From: Panicum virgatum
Lineage: Eukaryota > Streptophyta > Magnoliopsida > Poales > Poaceae
Direction: 5' to 3'
Assembly: GCF_016808335.1 (NCBI RefSeq)
Contig: NC_053144.1
Coordinates: forward strand, 19,266,403-19,330,402
DNA: 64,000 bases
In this document: one piece after another, positions 1-11,137 of the stretch
Position numbering within the stretch: the first letter of the stretch is position 1
Layout of the letters: every line of letters begins with the position of its first letter
Notes under the pieces: generated by a model
The model's input: only the letters and a program-made list of their open reading frames with translations
Databases searched by the model: none
What the model was told of the DNA's origin: nothing
Translations under genes and position numbers: made by a program

Positions 1-25
1 AGGAAAATTTAACATTAGAAGACCG

Positions 26-1446
26 ATGCAAATGATAGCCGAGTTGCGGTTTCTGGACGAACCGGTCAAACCGGTTGACGCGACCGGTCTAACCGCCCCG
101 ACCGGTCTGACCGGTCCGGAGTCCGGTCTAACCGATCAGACAGCAGAAAACACTGATTCGGCTATGAAAAAAGCCGAAGATCAGGATTGGAGAGTTCCTA
201 TAATCTCCTATCTTAAAGATCCTGGTCGTGGTGCAGAGAGAAATATTCGACGTGCAGCGTTCAAGTATATTTTAATTGATGATGAGCTTTATCGTCGAAC
301 CGCCGAAGATTTGCTTCTCAAATGTTTGGACTCGGATCAGGCCAACTTTGCTATGGGAGAAGTTCATGAAGGCATCTGTGGTACTCATCAATCGGCTCCT
401 AAAATAAAGTGGTTGCTTAGGAGAGCCGGTTTTTATTGGCCTTCCATGATTTCAGATTGTTTCAAGTATTATAAGGGATGTGAAGAATGTCAACGGTTTG
501 GGGATTTGCAATTGGTACCTGCTGCATCGTTACATCCTATCATTAAACCATGACCATTTCGAGGTTGGGGATTGGATTTTATTGGACAAATTAATCCTCC
601 ATCTTCAAAGGGGCATCGTTTCGTGTTGGTTGCTACGGATTTTTTTACTAAGTGGGCCGAAGCGGTTTCCTTTGAGGAATATGACACATAGAGATGTGAT
701 TGAGTTTATAATTGAGCATATTATTCATAGATTCGGTATTCCTCAAACTTTGACTACGGATCAAGGCGCTTCATTTATATCAAAGGAGGTACGTGTATTT
801 ATCGAGTCTTACAAGATCAAGTTGCTCAATTCATCTCCATATTATGCTCAGGCCAATGGACAGGTCGAGTCAAGTAACAAGATTTTGATCAAGCTTATTA
901 AGAAGAAAATAGAAGAAAATCCTAAGAGGTGGCATGGAGTGTTATCCGAAGCATTGTGGGCTCATCGTATATCTCATCATGGTGCTACCAAGATTACTCC
1001 TTTTGAGTTTGTGTATGGTCAAGAGGCCGTTTTACCCGTTGAGGTAAATCTGGACGATTATAGATTGGCTAAGCAAAAAGATCTTTCTATTGTTGATTAT
1101 TATAATTCAATGATGGATAATATTGATGAGGTGACCGACAAGCGTATGAAAGCTTTAAAGGAGATTGAAAAGAACAAACTTCGGGTTGCTAGAGCTTACA
1201 ATATGAAGTTAAAAGATAAATCTTTTTTAGGTTGGGGATTTAGTTTGGAAGACAATATTACCTCTTGGGATGAAAAGTAATAAGTTTGGTAAGTGGTCGC
1301 CAAGTTGGGAGGGTCCATATAGAGTTGTTAAAGTTATCTTCGGGAATTCCTACATGATGGAGACGCTGCAAGGAGATCGACTACCTAGAGCTATCAATGA
1401 GAAGTACTTGAAGAAATTCTACCCAAGCGTGTGGCAAGATGCATGA
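26..1446 (+). pseudogene. Broken Ty3 integrase region
   Basis: This codes for the end of the polyprotein. The zinc-binding part comes first (HEGICGTHQ near 370 and CEECQRFG near 485). The integrase core follows, with its first Asp in GLDFIG near 575, its second Asp in TTDQG near 757 and its Glu in GQVESSN near 865. The C-terminal tail ends with stop TGA at 1444-1446. At 551-553 a Trp codon has become TGA. The frame shifts near 660-690 and again near 1230. It is a relic; all three acidic core positions are still readable. Confidence 0.87.
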
Positions 1447-1548
1447 AGAAATATGGCCGGTTTACGAGAATCGTCCTTAGCAGTATTTTTTAGGACCTAG
1501 TATTGTATAGAATACTTCTGTTTTGCTTTTTAGCTTGTAAACTCACTA

Positions 1549-1565
1549 AAAAGCAGGGCGGTATA
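1549..1565 (+). other. Polypurine tract of the Ty3 element
   Basis: The purine-rich stretch AAAGCAGGGCGG lies directly before the LTR start TGTTGACA, which is where plus-strand DNA synthesis is primed in LTR elements. Confidence 0.65.
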
Positions 1566-2036
1566 TGTTGACAGCCAAATTTGGCACCTACCGAGGCCGA
1601 CCGGTTAGACTGGTCGGGTCTGTACAGTCCTAGTAGAATTAGGTTTTTTGTAAAGAGTCCTCATGTAATCCTACTCGTGAAGGGGTACGTCTTCCCCGGT
1701 CTATAAATATAAAGACTAAGGCCGATTGAAATTATTCCCAATCGAATCAATACAAAAATCGCATTACTTTTTATCTCCCAAACCCTAGCCTTTTCCAACC
1801 CTAGATTGCTTTCTTCCTTCGTCTCGATGGCGTTTGAAGACGTTCTGAGTGGCCTGCCGACCTCAGAGTAACCCTACGTTCACGAGCTCCGACGGGGTCC
1901 CTCCCGAGCTCGCTGTTCTAGGTCTTCGCGAGCTCCCTGCTTGCACCGGTCAGACCGGTCCGCCCAGGGTTTTCGCTGTGTTGATCGTTGTGCGATCTAG
2001 CGCATTCAAGTATGTTGGCGCGATTCTGTGTCAACA
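1566..2036 (+). repeat. 3' LTR (471 bp) of the Ty3 element
   Basis: It starts TGTTGACA and ends TGTCAACA, a perfect 8-bp terminal inverted repeat. A TATA-like box (TATAAATATAAAG) lies near 1700. The 5' LTR lies outside the window, so the target duplication cannot be tested. Confidence 0.88.
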
Positions 2037-2310
2037 GGGAGTGCGGACGGGGCGGTGTCGTGATCGATGAAGGCGCAGCCGCGCAGGGCTCCTCCCGCCT
2101 GCTCGATCCGTCGGTGGCCCTGCTTCACCGGCCGCGGTTCTAGCTCCGGCGGCTCCTCGACGCCAATGTGACCGTGCTGCGAAGGTTTCTCGCGGACGGG
2201 ACTCGGTGGTTTCCCAAAAGAAAAAAACCGGAGGGGGGGTGCGGGGGGTGCGACGTGACTCGGAAAAACCTGTCGGGGGGTGCGACGGTACTCGGCAGCT
2301 CGCGTGGCCT
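2037..2310. other. GC-rich spacer, no gene recognised
   Basis: GC-rich sequence with a short repeated motif (GGGGTGCGACG..ACTCGG, twice near 2240-2295). The open frames here look like by-products of base composition. I see no domain. Confidence 0.5.
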
Positions 2311-2318
2311 GTCGCAGG

Positions 2319-2955
2319 CAGGGTTAAAAAAACCGGCCGGAACCGGTCCGGTTACCGCGGTTACCGGTCTAACCGGCCCGGACCGGTTCTGGTTCCGGCC
2401 GGTTTCAAACCGGCCCAAATTCAAATTTTAAATTTGAATTCCAAAACATGGAAAAATCCCAAAAAAAAATCTTAAAAATACTTCAAGTTGCGACGAATCT
2501 AATGGTGTCAAATTTTTTCAAATATTCGTTCATTTAGTATACTTTGCGAGCATTTGAAGTTAAACAAAAAAACATGCATACAAAAGTATACAAATACAAT
2601 GTAAAAGTAGTACAAAAGAGGGTTAGAGGGTTCATTTAGACTAAAACATATTATACAAACATTCATTTACTATACTCTGCGAGCATTTGAATTTAAACTA
2701 AAAAAGAAAAAAAATTGAATTTGGTCAGTTACCGTTCAAACCGACCGGTTACCACTCAAACCGACCGGTAACCGGTCAAACCGGACCGGTAAACCGGTCT
2801 AACCGGCCGGTTAGCCGTTCGAAACCGCTATAACTGCGGGTTTTGAATTCAAATTTGAGTTTAACCGGTTTTTACCGGTAACCGGTCAAACCGGACTGGT
2901 TAGCCGGAACCGGGCGCCGGCGGTTCGAACGGAACGGTCGGTAAAAAAATCCCTG
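2319..2955. mobile_element. hAT (Ac/Ds-like) non-autonomous element, 637 bp
   Basis: It begins CAGGGTTAAAA and ends AAAAATCCCTG. An identical 8-bp target duplication, GTCGCAGG, lies on both sides (2311-2318 and 2956-2963). The ends are packed with ACCGG/CCGGT motifs, comparable to the subterminal repeats that hAT transposase binds in Ac/Ds. The middle is AT-rich and non-coding. A related copy in the opposite orientation lies at 53100-53691. Confidence 0.9.
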
Positions 2956-3054
2956 GTCGCAGGACGGGGATGGTCGAGTACTGAATATTAAAATATTAAT
3001 TATTTAGTACTCTAGGTACCCATTAACAGAGTCCTATATATATATACTAGTAGA

Positions 3055-3075
3055 GTGCACGTGCGACATCGCACG
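3055..3075 (-). other. Helitron 3' terminal hairpin
   Basis: The palindrome CACGTGCGA-TG-TCGCACGTG lies about 10 nt before the CTAG end, as required of a Helitron terminator-like 3' structure. Confidence 0.8.
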
Positions 3076-3255
3076 TGTCTGAAAAACAATATTGTGAAAA
3101 AAAATCACACTAAATTTAGTGGCAACAAGCATTTTAAAAACTATATACGGTGAAAATAAGCAACGAAATCTCAATTACGATGAAAATAGACAAAAAATTC
3201 CAAATATGAAAAAAATTGTATAATTATAGAAATAGGTAAATACTCTGTATAAGAT

Positions 3256-3512
3256 GGGAACATATTAGGTGCAAACCAACCTCTCCGTGCAAATTATAGA
3301 AACTTCAATCTAAACCATCAGATCAACATCCAAAGGGAGGGGCAGAGAAGGGTGGGAGGGGAAATTTGCAAAAGTATGATTACCCAATCTAAGGGCGGGT
3401 CCAGATTGAAAAATTACCCAATCCCTCATACCCCTTGGATGTTGATCCGATAGCCCAGATTGAAGTTTTCATAGTTTGCACGAAGAGATTAGTTTGCACT
3501 TAATACGTTCCC
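3256..3512. mobile_element. MULE-type MITE, 257 bp
   Basis: It starts GGGAACATATTAGG and ends CGTTCCC, with inverted repeats about 85 bp long (GTGCAAACCAACCTCTCCGTG mirrored at the right end). TGTATAAGAT is duplicated exactly on both sides (3246-3255 and 3513-3522). A 9-10 bp duplication and long inverted repeats point to the Mutator superfamily. A second family member is at 48756-48989. Confidence 0.85.
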
Positions 3513-3635
3513 TGTATAAGATAGTGTATAATGGCATGTATAAGTACTGTTCGCCTACATGACCGTTTACACGGCGTGTAAACGCTACTCAATGGGTAGC
3601 CAAGTAAAGCATGTGTAATGTCTATTATCAAGTTT

Positions 3636-3735
3636 GGTAAGTAGTATGCACGTGTGGCACCACATATTTAAAGAATAATGTTGTGAAAAAATACTCACAC
3701 TAAATTTTAGATGCAACAAGCATTTTAAAGATGGT
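3636..3735 (-). repeat. Second, degraded Helitron 3'-end-like sequence
   Basis: Blocks shared with the true 3' end at 3051-3135 recur here in the same order: GCACGTG, then AATRTTGTGAAAAA, CACACTAAATTT and GCAACAAGCATTTTAAA. The hairpin is decayed and CTAG is lost. It may be an older internal terminus, or a nested Helitron relic. Confidence 0.55.
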
Positions 3736-3739
3736 GCAT

Positions 3740-5275
3740 CACTGGTGATGCACCTAAAATGGTGTTTAACGTTAGCAGGGAGTAGTTTTCGGTAGGCATT
3801 CACCTCATGTGTCAGCATATATCAACTAAAGTTCAGTCGCATTGCTCACGGATACTGTGCAAAAGTCATTTATATCATGCATTTGTAGATAACGGTAAGA
3901 GAATTATTACGCCGATCATATAAGAGTATTTTTTTTTCCTATGTACACTTGATGTTTTTTGGAGAAATTGAAAAAAGGCACCATATCCATTAAATTCATC
4001 AGGTACAAAAACTTCAAAGAGCAGCAGAAGCTCAAAAAATAACTCGACATGGATGTTAAAAAATAATTATTACAGAAAAATGCCAAATAAGAGTATGAGT
4101 TTCAACTGAACTTCATTCGATAAATTAGCAGCATGAATATATCAAGTAGAAGTACGAGTGTCAACTGAACCAGCATTTACCTAAACTTTGCATGCCTTGT
4201 TTGTATGTATAATTAAAAAACAACGTTGTGGACCACATTCACAGATGGTCGACAGCCACACGAACTCTTTGCAGCAGCCGCGCTCACAGTCAGCAAAATC
4301 GAAACCCACAATGACCAAAGTTCAGCGTGTCAGGTGCTAAACGCATCAGATGGCGCTTTCAAGTAATTTCATTTCCATGTGCTATGTGTACTTCTGGAAA
4401 CATACAAATCCACATCTCAGATAAAAAGTTGAACCTCTCAATTACCCAAAATTAAAATTCGATTGGCACAAGTTTGTGAATTTGCTAAACTGGACAGCAG
4501 CATGTATACTGGGAGAATAAGTGTACAGTACCACTAATAAAAAACCTTGATAACATTGACCCGTAAAAATGAAACTTGATAACACTGATCAAGAGATTGC
4601 ATTTATCTATAATTTGGCGTGAATACTATTAAGTTTAAATTTTCAAAACGAAAGAAAATTGGGTAGAGGGTGGCGGCTGGCTAGACCATGGCAGCAAAAG
4701 AGCAACAGCCTAATCAAACTGCCATTGCCATGTGGTTAGACCAGCATTATTTTCATAATAGAACAAAGAAGTAGAATATTTTGGAGCTCAATACCCATGA
4801 GTCTCTTTCAGTTTCTAAACCATAACCAGCTAAAAGCTTTAACACTTATGTTCCTATGTTACTATTTGCAAGAAGTTAACCAAGCTATGACATAAAAGAT
4901 AGCAAAGGAATCACAATCCATTACTCTTAAAATATAGTGATAGACCTCAAATAGATTGTTCCCCTTACTTCACCTAACTACTCTAATCTTCTCATAAAAA
5001 AAGTTTAAAAGCTGTAGTATTCCATATGGAGTTGCATAGCTCTAATCTGACCATCTGCCTTTCTAGCTTAAACAATCATAACATGATGTTAGAAAGTTAG
5101 GCTCCAATGTTGATTAATGACACAACAAAAAATGGGATTACAGAAAATTAGCTCCCCACATATCTGCAGTATTTAAACATCTTGCACATTTACATAACAA
5201 ACCACTAATTATCTTTGCGCCACAATTGTTAAACATGCAAGGCAAAAGTATGAAAACAGTATAAAACGATTAAAA
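3740..5275. other. AT-rich Helitron interior, no gene recognised
   Basis: AT-rich sequence without convincing coding on either strand. I read it as intron-like or intergenic filler of the Helitron. Confidence 0.5.
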
Positions 5276-5294
5276 AAACTCAGAGGCAAGTATT

Positions 5295-5560
5295 GTTTTG
5301 CAGTATAATGATTACCGGGTCTGCAAAAAGATTAAACAAGAAAGGCTGCACACCGTCATGAGTCGCTGGGCACCCAAGATTCAGCAAAACACCAATCTTT
5401 TCATTGCCAACAAAAAGTGTTCTCGGCTCAGATTGGGAAGTGGGAACTACCTCTGATGTTGATGAATATCCCCTAAAGTGATGCCTCAAGTCAGACGATG
5501 GTTGAGAATACCATCCCAAGTTGCAAGTGAGTCTGTGGCGAGCACAAGGCGACACAACAG
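5295..5560 (-). pseudogene. Ferrochelatase exon fragment
   Basis: The minus strand codes for a piece of a plastid ferrochelatase, the enzyme that inserts iron into protoporphyrin IX. The recognisable part is HFRGYSSTSEV, then SEPRTLFVGNEKIGVLLNLG and VQPFLFNLFADP, which matches the end of the transit region and the start of the mature domain. The family motif LNLGGPET is damaged here (LNLGCPAT), and the fragment stops soon after NLFADP. No catalytic part remains. It lies within about 30 bp of the bHLH fragment upstream, so the Helitron has joined two unrelated genes. Confidence 0.8.
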
Positions 5561-5581
5561 AGGTATGCTCGCCTCACAGCT

Positions 5582-5795
5582 AATTCATCAAGCTCATGGA
5601 GAGCAGGAGCGGTTTCTGCCCTGCATCTTGCGCCTAGGGATGGAACTGTGTTAGCGGAGCCTGTGGGAAGGGCGCTGGCATCAGGGTTGGATGAGGCATG
5701 TAGGATGGAGTCGAGGTGATAAGCTTCTTCTGGTGCTCTAAACTCTCCTCTAGTTTCAGCTTCTGCTTCTCATTGCGAAGCTCATCCTTCTCTGC
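5582..5795 (-). pseudogene. ILR3-like bHLH 3' exon fragment
   Basis: After a splice acceptor (TTCTAG) the minus strand reads AEKDELRNEKQKLKLEE, then YMPHPTLMPAPFPQAP and AQDAGQK. This is the leucine-zipper-like tail and the linker of a group IVc bHLH factor (ILR3/bHLH104 type, regulators of iron homeostasis). The DNA-binding basic region is absent, one in-frame stop replaces a Gln codon, and the WQFMPP terminus is missing. A longer relative of the same exon lies at 35348-35631 on the plus strand. Confidence 0.78.
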
Positions 5796-6599
5796 CTAGA
5801 ATTTAGTGAAAGAACAGTTTCATAATCATTGCAGATCATTGGATAAAAAAACATTGGAAAAGGAGCAGGTCTGTGCTCCCCAACAAAATTTTTCCACAAG
5901 CAGTATTGCACACAACTTGGAATTTAGATATGAATTAATTACATTTGAAAAATCAACATGGTAATCCATCTCTCAAATATCAATGACTGCTTGGGGATGT
6001 AAAAAGGATCCTACTGAAAGATAGACACTCAACTGATATTATATTTTAAAAGCATTCAACATAACAAGAATCAAATAATGGTACAATACTCTCTACTGAT
6101 ACATCGAATGGAAATATTACCGATAGGAAATTCAGCATCCACTTCTTATAGTTCCAGATTCATATCAATATCTTCTAATAATGCTCTTTGACCTCGAGAA
6201 TTTGCTGCCACATTGAAATCAATTTCTCCTAGAGCTTTGTCAAATAAAACTCAGTGCAATACTGAAGTTAATCTCTTATAGATCTTTTCGACAAAGCAAA
6301 GTTTGTACTGATAGTTCCCAATATTCTCTAAAAAGTATCACTTCAATGTATGAATACAGCTATAACAAATATTTCTAGTTTCCTACTTAAAAGTATCACT
6401 TCTGCACAACACTGGTGATTAAATTAGTACTGATGGGACCTGGATGTGTATTGCGTGCAAAAGAAGCTACTGACTAAGCATTAAAACATCTATCGTTCAA
6501 ATAATTACTGAATAGTGAGAGCAAGAAACAAGACTGTAAACCGAAAGATGGATTTGTTTCACAGCAGTGGATGAGAAAGCCATACCTTCATCGTTCCAT

Positions 6600-6870
6600 G
6601 AGCCACACCTCAGATGGTTGCTTGCCAGATGGTAGATGCTTCAATGCCTAACAGAAAGAAGTGGCAATCCACTCAGGACAAGTCATGGCCTTTGGAGGAG
6701 AGAATGGCCCCACAATTTGATGACAATACTTGGTTCCATCGACAGCCACGCCGACTCCCATGTATGGTACATCACTTGCTTGCTGCATTATTGACCCCTA
6801 GAGGGCTAGACCAATCAGAATTTCAAACAAAGTGCAAAGAAATGGAGCTCCAAGTATGATAAATAGCATA
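6600..6870 (-). pseudogene. Unidentified exon-like fragment in the Helitron
   Basis: One minus-strand frame reads SDVPYMGVGVAVDG followed by KYCHQIVGPFSPPK and CPEWIATSF before a stop. The composition looks like a real exon, but I do not recognise the gene. It lies in the same direction as the named fragments, so I list it as probable cargo. Confidence 0.35.
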
Positions 6871-7382
6871 TTGAGTTTAAAACATCATTCCAAACATTTT
6901 TCTACTATGCTATTTCATATAGCCAGTAAACCATGAAACCTAGTAATGGCAAGGTGCAAGCTTGTTTGCTAGGAATTGGACAGATGGATGAAAACTAACA
7001 ATCAATACACACCTCACATGTCTTATTTGACAAAAATTCCCCACATGCAAGGTTCATCCATAAGAATTACAAAAACATTCCATTAATTTGTAAATTAGAA
7101 TTTGAATAAATCAAACGAAGTATACTGCAGGTATCATGCATTCAATACCTGATGCAAAAGGCCGTGAAGCATTCTTTCCTACAGTGTCCAATTTTACTGC
7201 AGGTATCATTAATTTGTAAATTGAGTCTAGATCCTGTAAATGGCGGCTAGACTCAATTTTACTAACACAGAATATATTACAAACTTTATGAAATAAAGAT
7301 GACAGTATTTATTGGTTAATACAAACTTTATGTAGTTTCATGCTCAAGAATTAAGAAACAAACTTAATTTGATAATAACTCC

Positions 7383-8015
7383 TGCCGACCTTGGTTCTAG
7401 CTCCCTAAGCTTAAATTCAACAACCACACCGCCTTCTTTCATCTCGTCGGGGCGAGTAATCAGATTGACACTGGAGAATAATCCAAGCAACTTGATATGC
7501 TTCACAGATTATTCAGCTGGTCCGATGTTGTAGATATGTCCAGGTCTAAGCTGCAACAGATTTAGAGAGCCAAAAGTTAAATCACATTGAATTGCAGTCA
7601 CATAAAAACAGAGCACATTAAAAAGATAATGGAAGTCACATATGTATCGGAGAATCGTATTCATAATTGGATGCGTAGAATCAAATAATTCATTGCACAT
7701 TAAAAAAAATTATCGGAGTCATGTGCAATGAAGCATGTAAATTATGTTAACCATGAACATGGAGCTTGTTACCTGGTGGGGCAACTCCCTCTAAATGACA
7801 GGGATGCGGGTGTGGCCGTCGACGGCGTTGTTGAGCTCATCCACGAACTGGTACTCCACCCTGGTGATGTCCCCCTCATGCACCTCGCACGCGAGCTCGA
7901 CGGAGCCGGGGTTCCAGCAGCGGACCACCCGCGCGCACGCGAGGCCCTCGCCGTGGTACCACCTCTCGACGCGGCCGGCGACCCACCGCAGAGTTTCTCT
8001 GGACAAACCATAAAT
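7383..8015 (-). pseudogene. TOC75 (chloroplast import channel) POTRA fragments
   Basis: Two exon pieces of the outer-envelope protein-import channel TOC75. The upstream piece (8015-7795) reads RVERWYHGEGLACARVV, then CEVHEGDITRV and DGHTRIPVI. The downstream piece (about 7570-7383) reads QLRPGHIYNI, then GLFSSVNLITRPDE and EGGVVVEFKLRELEP. Both correspond to neighbouring POTRA-domain segments of TOC75-III, from family knowledge. The second piece has an in-frame stop after NIGPAE, and no beta-barrel part is present. The FKBP piece is fused directly upstream. Confidence 0.8.
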
Positions 8016-8030
8016 TTTTGTCTGCAATAC

Positions 8031-8174
8031 CTTTGTGCAGAGTTTCTCTGCTTCTCTTTATTCTTTTAGCTTCAGCTTGCACGCCACGTTGCTGAGCTTG
8101 CAACTGATCTTCAGTGCTTTAGATTGCTTCTCCTCCTTGCTGAAGGAGCTATCGTGCTCGATGTACTTTGCAGC
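8031..8174 (-). pseudogene. FKBP62-type TPR exon fragment
   Basis: One 144-nt exon bounded by a plausible acceptor (TTAAACAG) and donor (AAAG|GTATTG). It reads AAKYIEHDSSFSKEEKQSK, then KISCKLSNVACKLKLKE, a stop, and REAEKLCTK. This is the first tetratricopeptide repeat of ROF1/ROF2-type plant FK506-binding co-chaperones. One in-frame stop replaces a residue. The FKBP catalytic domains are absent. The donor runs straight into TOC75 sequence, so it is a chimera. Confidence 0.82.
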
Positions 8175-9061
8175 CTGTTTAATAGGAAAATGGAGTTAAG
8201 TGCCTAAAGCACGAGCCACATGAGGAGATAAGCAGAAAACGTACACCATGATTGTGTAAACGCTATACAATAGAAAGTGTTTAAATTCCTACTAACGCAG
8301 TGAGCTGGTCAACTGACTACAGCTGAAATGAAAACTACCATAAAGATTAGAGGTACCTAGCCTTGTGCCATAGAAGGGCTGTTATCTAAGGGTGACGAAA
8401 TTCAGAATATTTTGGATTGATGCATCTGATCTCTTGTCTTGGTGCGTAGCCACAAATCATAAGCGGTTCAGCTATTGGTAGGACTGGCATCTCTCGGCAA
8501 CCTGAACATAAGCATTTGTCAGATGATTAGAACTCGCGAATTGAAAATCACAAGGAAAAGCATCTGAACCCCGGCTCTGTCGAGCTATACTGCCTGTATA
8601 GATTTCATTCCAGACCCATAATTGCAGGAAAAAAATGTTCAATTTTATTGCAGTATAGATTTGGTATTGCATCTCACCCATGAATATAGCACCATTTTCA
8701 TATGCTATACTGCCTGTTGTCATTGCAATATTAAGTACCATGGATGTTGCCACATCATCATGTGTACAAATAAAATTGCTACAACATTAAATCTATTAAC
8801 CCTCGGGATGCTGAAAAGGATTTAGAAAGAAAAATAACGGCCACATTACTGTACATTAAAGTTTCATTCAAACAGGCTACAAGTAACTTCGTGTTGAATG
8901 GTTTTACTTCTCTCACAAATAGACTTAAAACAACATTACAAAACTCCTGACAGGTATTCGAGTAGGGAAAAAAAAGTCTCGGTGCCTCATACTGAATGGT
9001 TTATTAATCAATCGAAAATGTAAGTGATGGAACAAGAGCAGTAGATAAATTCTTACAAGCG

Positions 9062-9235
9062 CGAGACTGGAATGTCTTCCCACTTTTCAACACAGCCTGA
9101 GCCTTGTTGCTGGAGTCCCACAGATAAGCTTTGAGGAGAGGCACAGGCTAAAATTTCTCAAGTAAATCAGCCTCAGGACCTGCATATATAGTCTCTACTA
9201 CATTCCCTGACTTTACGAGGTCCTCGACAAAATCT
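9062..9235 (-). pseudogene. Unidentified exon-like fragment in the Helitron
   Basis: The minus strand reads DFVEDLVKSGNVVETIY, then AGPEADLLEKF, a stop, and PVPLLKAYLWDSSNKAQAVL. It is protein-like, with one internal stop, and lies in the Helitron direction. I do not recognise the source gene. Confidence 0.4.
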
Positions 9236-9506
9236 GAAAAGAAGCACCAAATTAACTTTTGTCAACTCTTATTTGTCACTTAAACATGCTCATTATTAGG
9301 TACAATAAACCCTAAAATAGATTAGCAACATCAAGAATTAGCAGATCCAAAAAGAAGTTTACCAAAAGATCGAGTAGAACTCGCGAATCGAAAATCACAA
9401 GGAAAAGACCCGAAAAATCAGCTAGGGTTATAGAGGAGAATGGGGATTTACCCTGATCTGGCCGGGTTGGGGGCTGGGGGCGCCGCGGCGCGTCTTCCAG
9501 TTGGCA

Positions 9507-9827
9507 TCACGTCGTGCTAATGGAGAGCGAGCTGAGGTCGGCGAGCGCGTCGAGCGCGCGGGAGGAGAGCACGTGGCGGAACTGCTCGGCGCCGGATCCC
9601 CCCGCAGAGGACGAGGTGAGGCGGCGCGGGCTCCCGACGGCGGCGGACGACGGCGGCGGACGACGGCGGCGCACGTCGTCGACAGCTTGGAGGAAGCGGT
9701 CCGCCTCGGCCCGGTCGCCGGCGCCCTCGAACAGCATGTGCTCGATCCCGCCGGTGCCCGCCGAGACCGAGTCCCACCGCATAACCACTCGCTCCGCCGC
9801 CTCCAGCCCCGCGGCCGATCCGTCCAT
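9507..9827 (-). pseudogene. EXO70 (exocyst subunit) N-terminal fragment
   Basis: The minus-strand frame starts with ATG at 9827-9825 and reads AAERVVMRWDS, then MLFEGAGDRAEADRFLQAVD, and later EQFRHVLSSRALDALADLS. These are the conserved N-terminal blocks of plant EXO70 proteins, which tether secretory vesicles to the plasma membrane. The blocks are closer together than in intact proteins, and the CorEx helical bundle is missing. It lies near the Helitron 5' end and is GC-rich like other captured first exons. The ATG need not be used. Confidence 0.7.
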
Positions 9828-10578
9828 GAGTGGCAAGCTGGGTCGGCGATGCGGCCAGCAAATTGGGAGGAAGGCGATGGAGGGGAGGGGCGGCTCTGCG
9901 GCCTGCGGATGGGAAGGAAGGCGATGGAGGGGAGGGGCGGCGCTGCGGATGGGGAGGAAGGGGGATCGAGGGGAGGCGTCCCTGGCCTCCGAGGAGCGGC
10001 GGGGATGGATGGGTCTGCGGAGGGGAGGGGGTTGGGAGGGCGTCGGGGGAAGGCGGCGTCGCGAGGGAGGTGGCGCTGATTCGGTACCAGGAGGCGGGTA
10101 CAGGAGGCGCGGTGAAAAAAAAACGCGATGCGCCGGCGGGATTGTACGGCGCGGGCGTCGGAAATCCGTCTGCCGCCGCGTTTCGTCGAACAATGGATGT
10201 GTTCACTTCCAAAATTTCTTTCTAACTTCACTATTCACTTATCACATTAATTTTTTTACCTCATATATGAAGTATTAAATATAGATAAATAAAAAACTAA
10301 TTGCATAATTTTGATGTATACGACGAGACGAATCTTTTGAGTCTGGTTATGTCATGGTAGGACAACAATTACCATAAACAAACGAAAAATATTACAGTGT
10401 GCCATAGTGTCCGATGTGACCCTTTTTACCACTATTTTACGGATCTAAACACAGCCATTGTTTCCTATAGGTGGGCCCAAAGATGGTGGTATGTGAGGTG
10501 GGTATGAGCGTTAATTTAGGTAAAAAGAGTTTCAATTTCTATGAATCCTTATAGTATAGATAGATAGGAAAATTCTTT

Positions 10579-10858
10579 TCTACACTCGCTTATAGTTATT
10601 TCTATATGTATATCTCATGATATAGAACGTATCTGATCTAGCAAAGAGTATGTATGTGAAGTATATGTTTATACTAGAATATCTATGATGATATATATGT
10701 GGGGTATGTGACCATACATAGAGTATATGGATATACTTATTTTATATATTAATACTAATATATAATCATAGTATATTTAAAAAATAGGGTTGTTTTTAAA
10801 ATTTTTCATGTATATATCTTTGAAGTATCTTAGAATAAGTATATGAACATACTCAAAG
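10579..10858. repeat. Dispersed repeat, copy 1
   Basis: About 280 bp beginning TCTACACTCGCTTATAG and ending near GAACATACTCAAAG. A clearly similar copy in the same orientation lies at 20170-20451. It abuts the Helitron 5' end. AT-rich, non-coding, family unknown to me. Confidence 0.7.
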
Positions 10859-10966
10859 TGATAAATAAGTATAGGAACATGCACACGATGATATACTGAT
10901 GATGAGAGTAGTTACTCATATATATATATAGAAGTTGCTAGCTAGCAAATAAGTATTTAGTATCCA

Positions 10967-11137
10967 ACCCCTCCCTCGACCCAACCGCCTCGTCACGTGC
11001 TTCATGTCCCTTTTTTTTTAATCTGTCGGTTTTTTCTCTGACGGTTTCCCACCCCCGTTCCACCGTTTTTTCTCATCGGGGGCAATTTTCAGTTTCTAGC
11101 TGCTGAAAACATCGTGGCGATTGACGAGGATTCGGTT
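10967..11137. repeat. 170-bp direct repeat flanking the copia complex, left copy
   Basis: ACCCCTCCCTCGACC to GACGAGGATTCGGTT, similar (about 88% by eye) to 17641-17813 on the other side of the copia complex. The left copy ends exactly where the truncated 3' LTR starts. Confidence 0.75.

Larger units (their letters stand above)
1..2036 (+). mobile_element. Ty3/gypsy retrotransposon (Tat-like), 3' part
   Basis: The window opens inside a Ty3-type element and keeps its integrase end, 3' untranslated region, polypurine tract and 3' LTR. The 5' part lies outside the window. The integrase layout (H-H-C-C zinc finger, DDE core, then a GKWSP..WEGPYRV tail with no chromodomain) resembles the Tat/Retand group known as RIRE2-like in rice. 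Clade assignment is from memory of the family, not from a search. The coding part has several frame breaks, so this copy cannot move by itself. Confidence 0.88.
3047..10560 (-). mobile_element. Helitron carrying multiple gene fragments
   Basis: Read on the minus strand, the 5' end is A|TCTATACTATAAGG at 10560. The 3' end is a GC-rich hairpin (GTGCGA TG TCGCAC, 3055-3075) followed by CTCTACTAG|T ending at 3047. The TC start, the hairpin just before CTRR, and insertion between A and T are the Helitron hallmarks. No Rep/helicase coding is present, so it is non-autonomous. Inside, in the Helitron's own direction, are pieces of at least five unrelated host genes: EXO70, FKBP TPR, TOC75, a bHLH factor and ferrochelatase. 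A MULE-type MITE sits near the 3' end. The 5' end could instead lie 4 bp away, because TCTA is repeated there. Confidence 0.82.

Noticed and set aside
9517..10278. Long open frames on both strands of the GC-rich block
   Set aside because: Five or more overlapping frames are open at once because of base composition. Only the EXO70 motifs (9507-9827, minus) have family support.
10967..11137. Interpretation of the 170-bp repeat as a target-site duplication
   Set aside because: Far too long and about 12% diverged. No integrase makes such a duplication.
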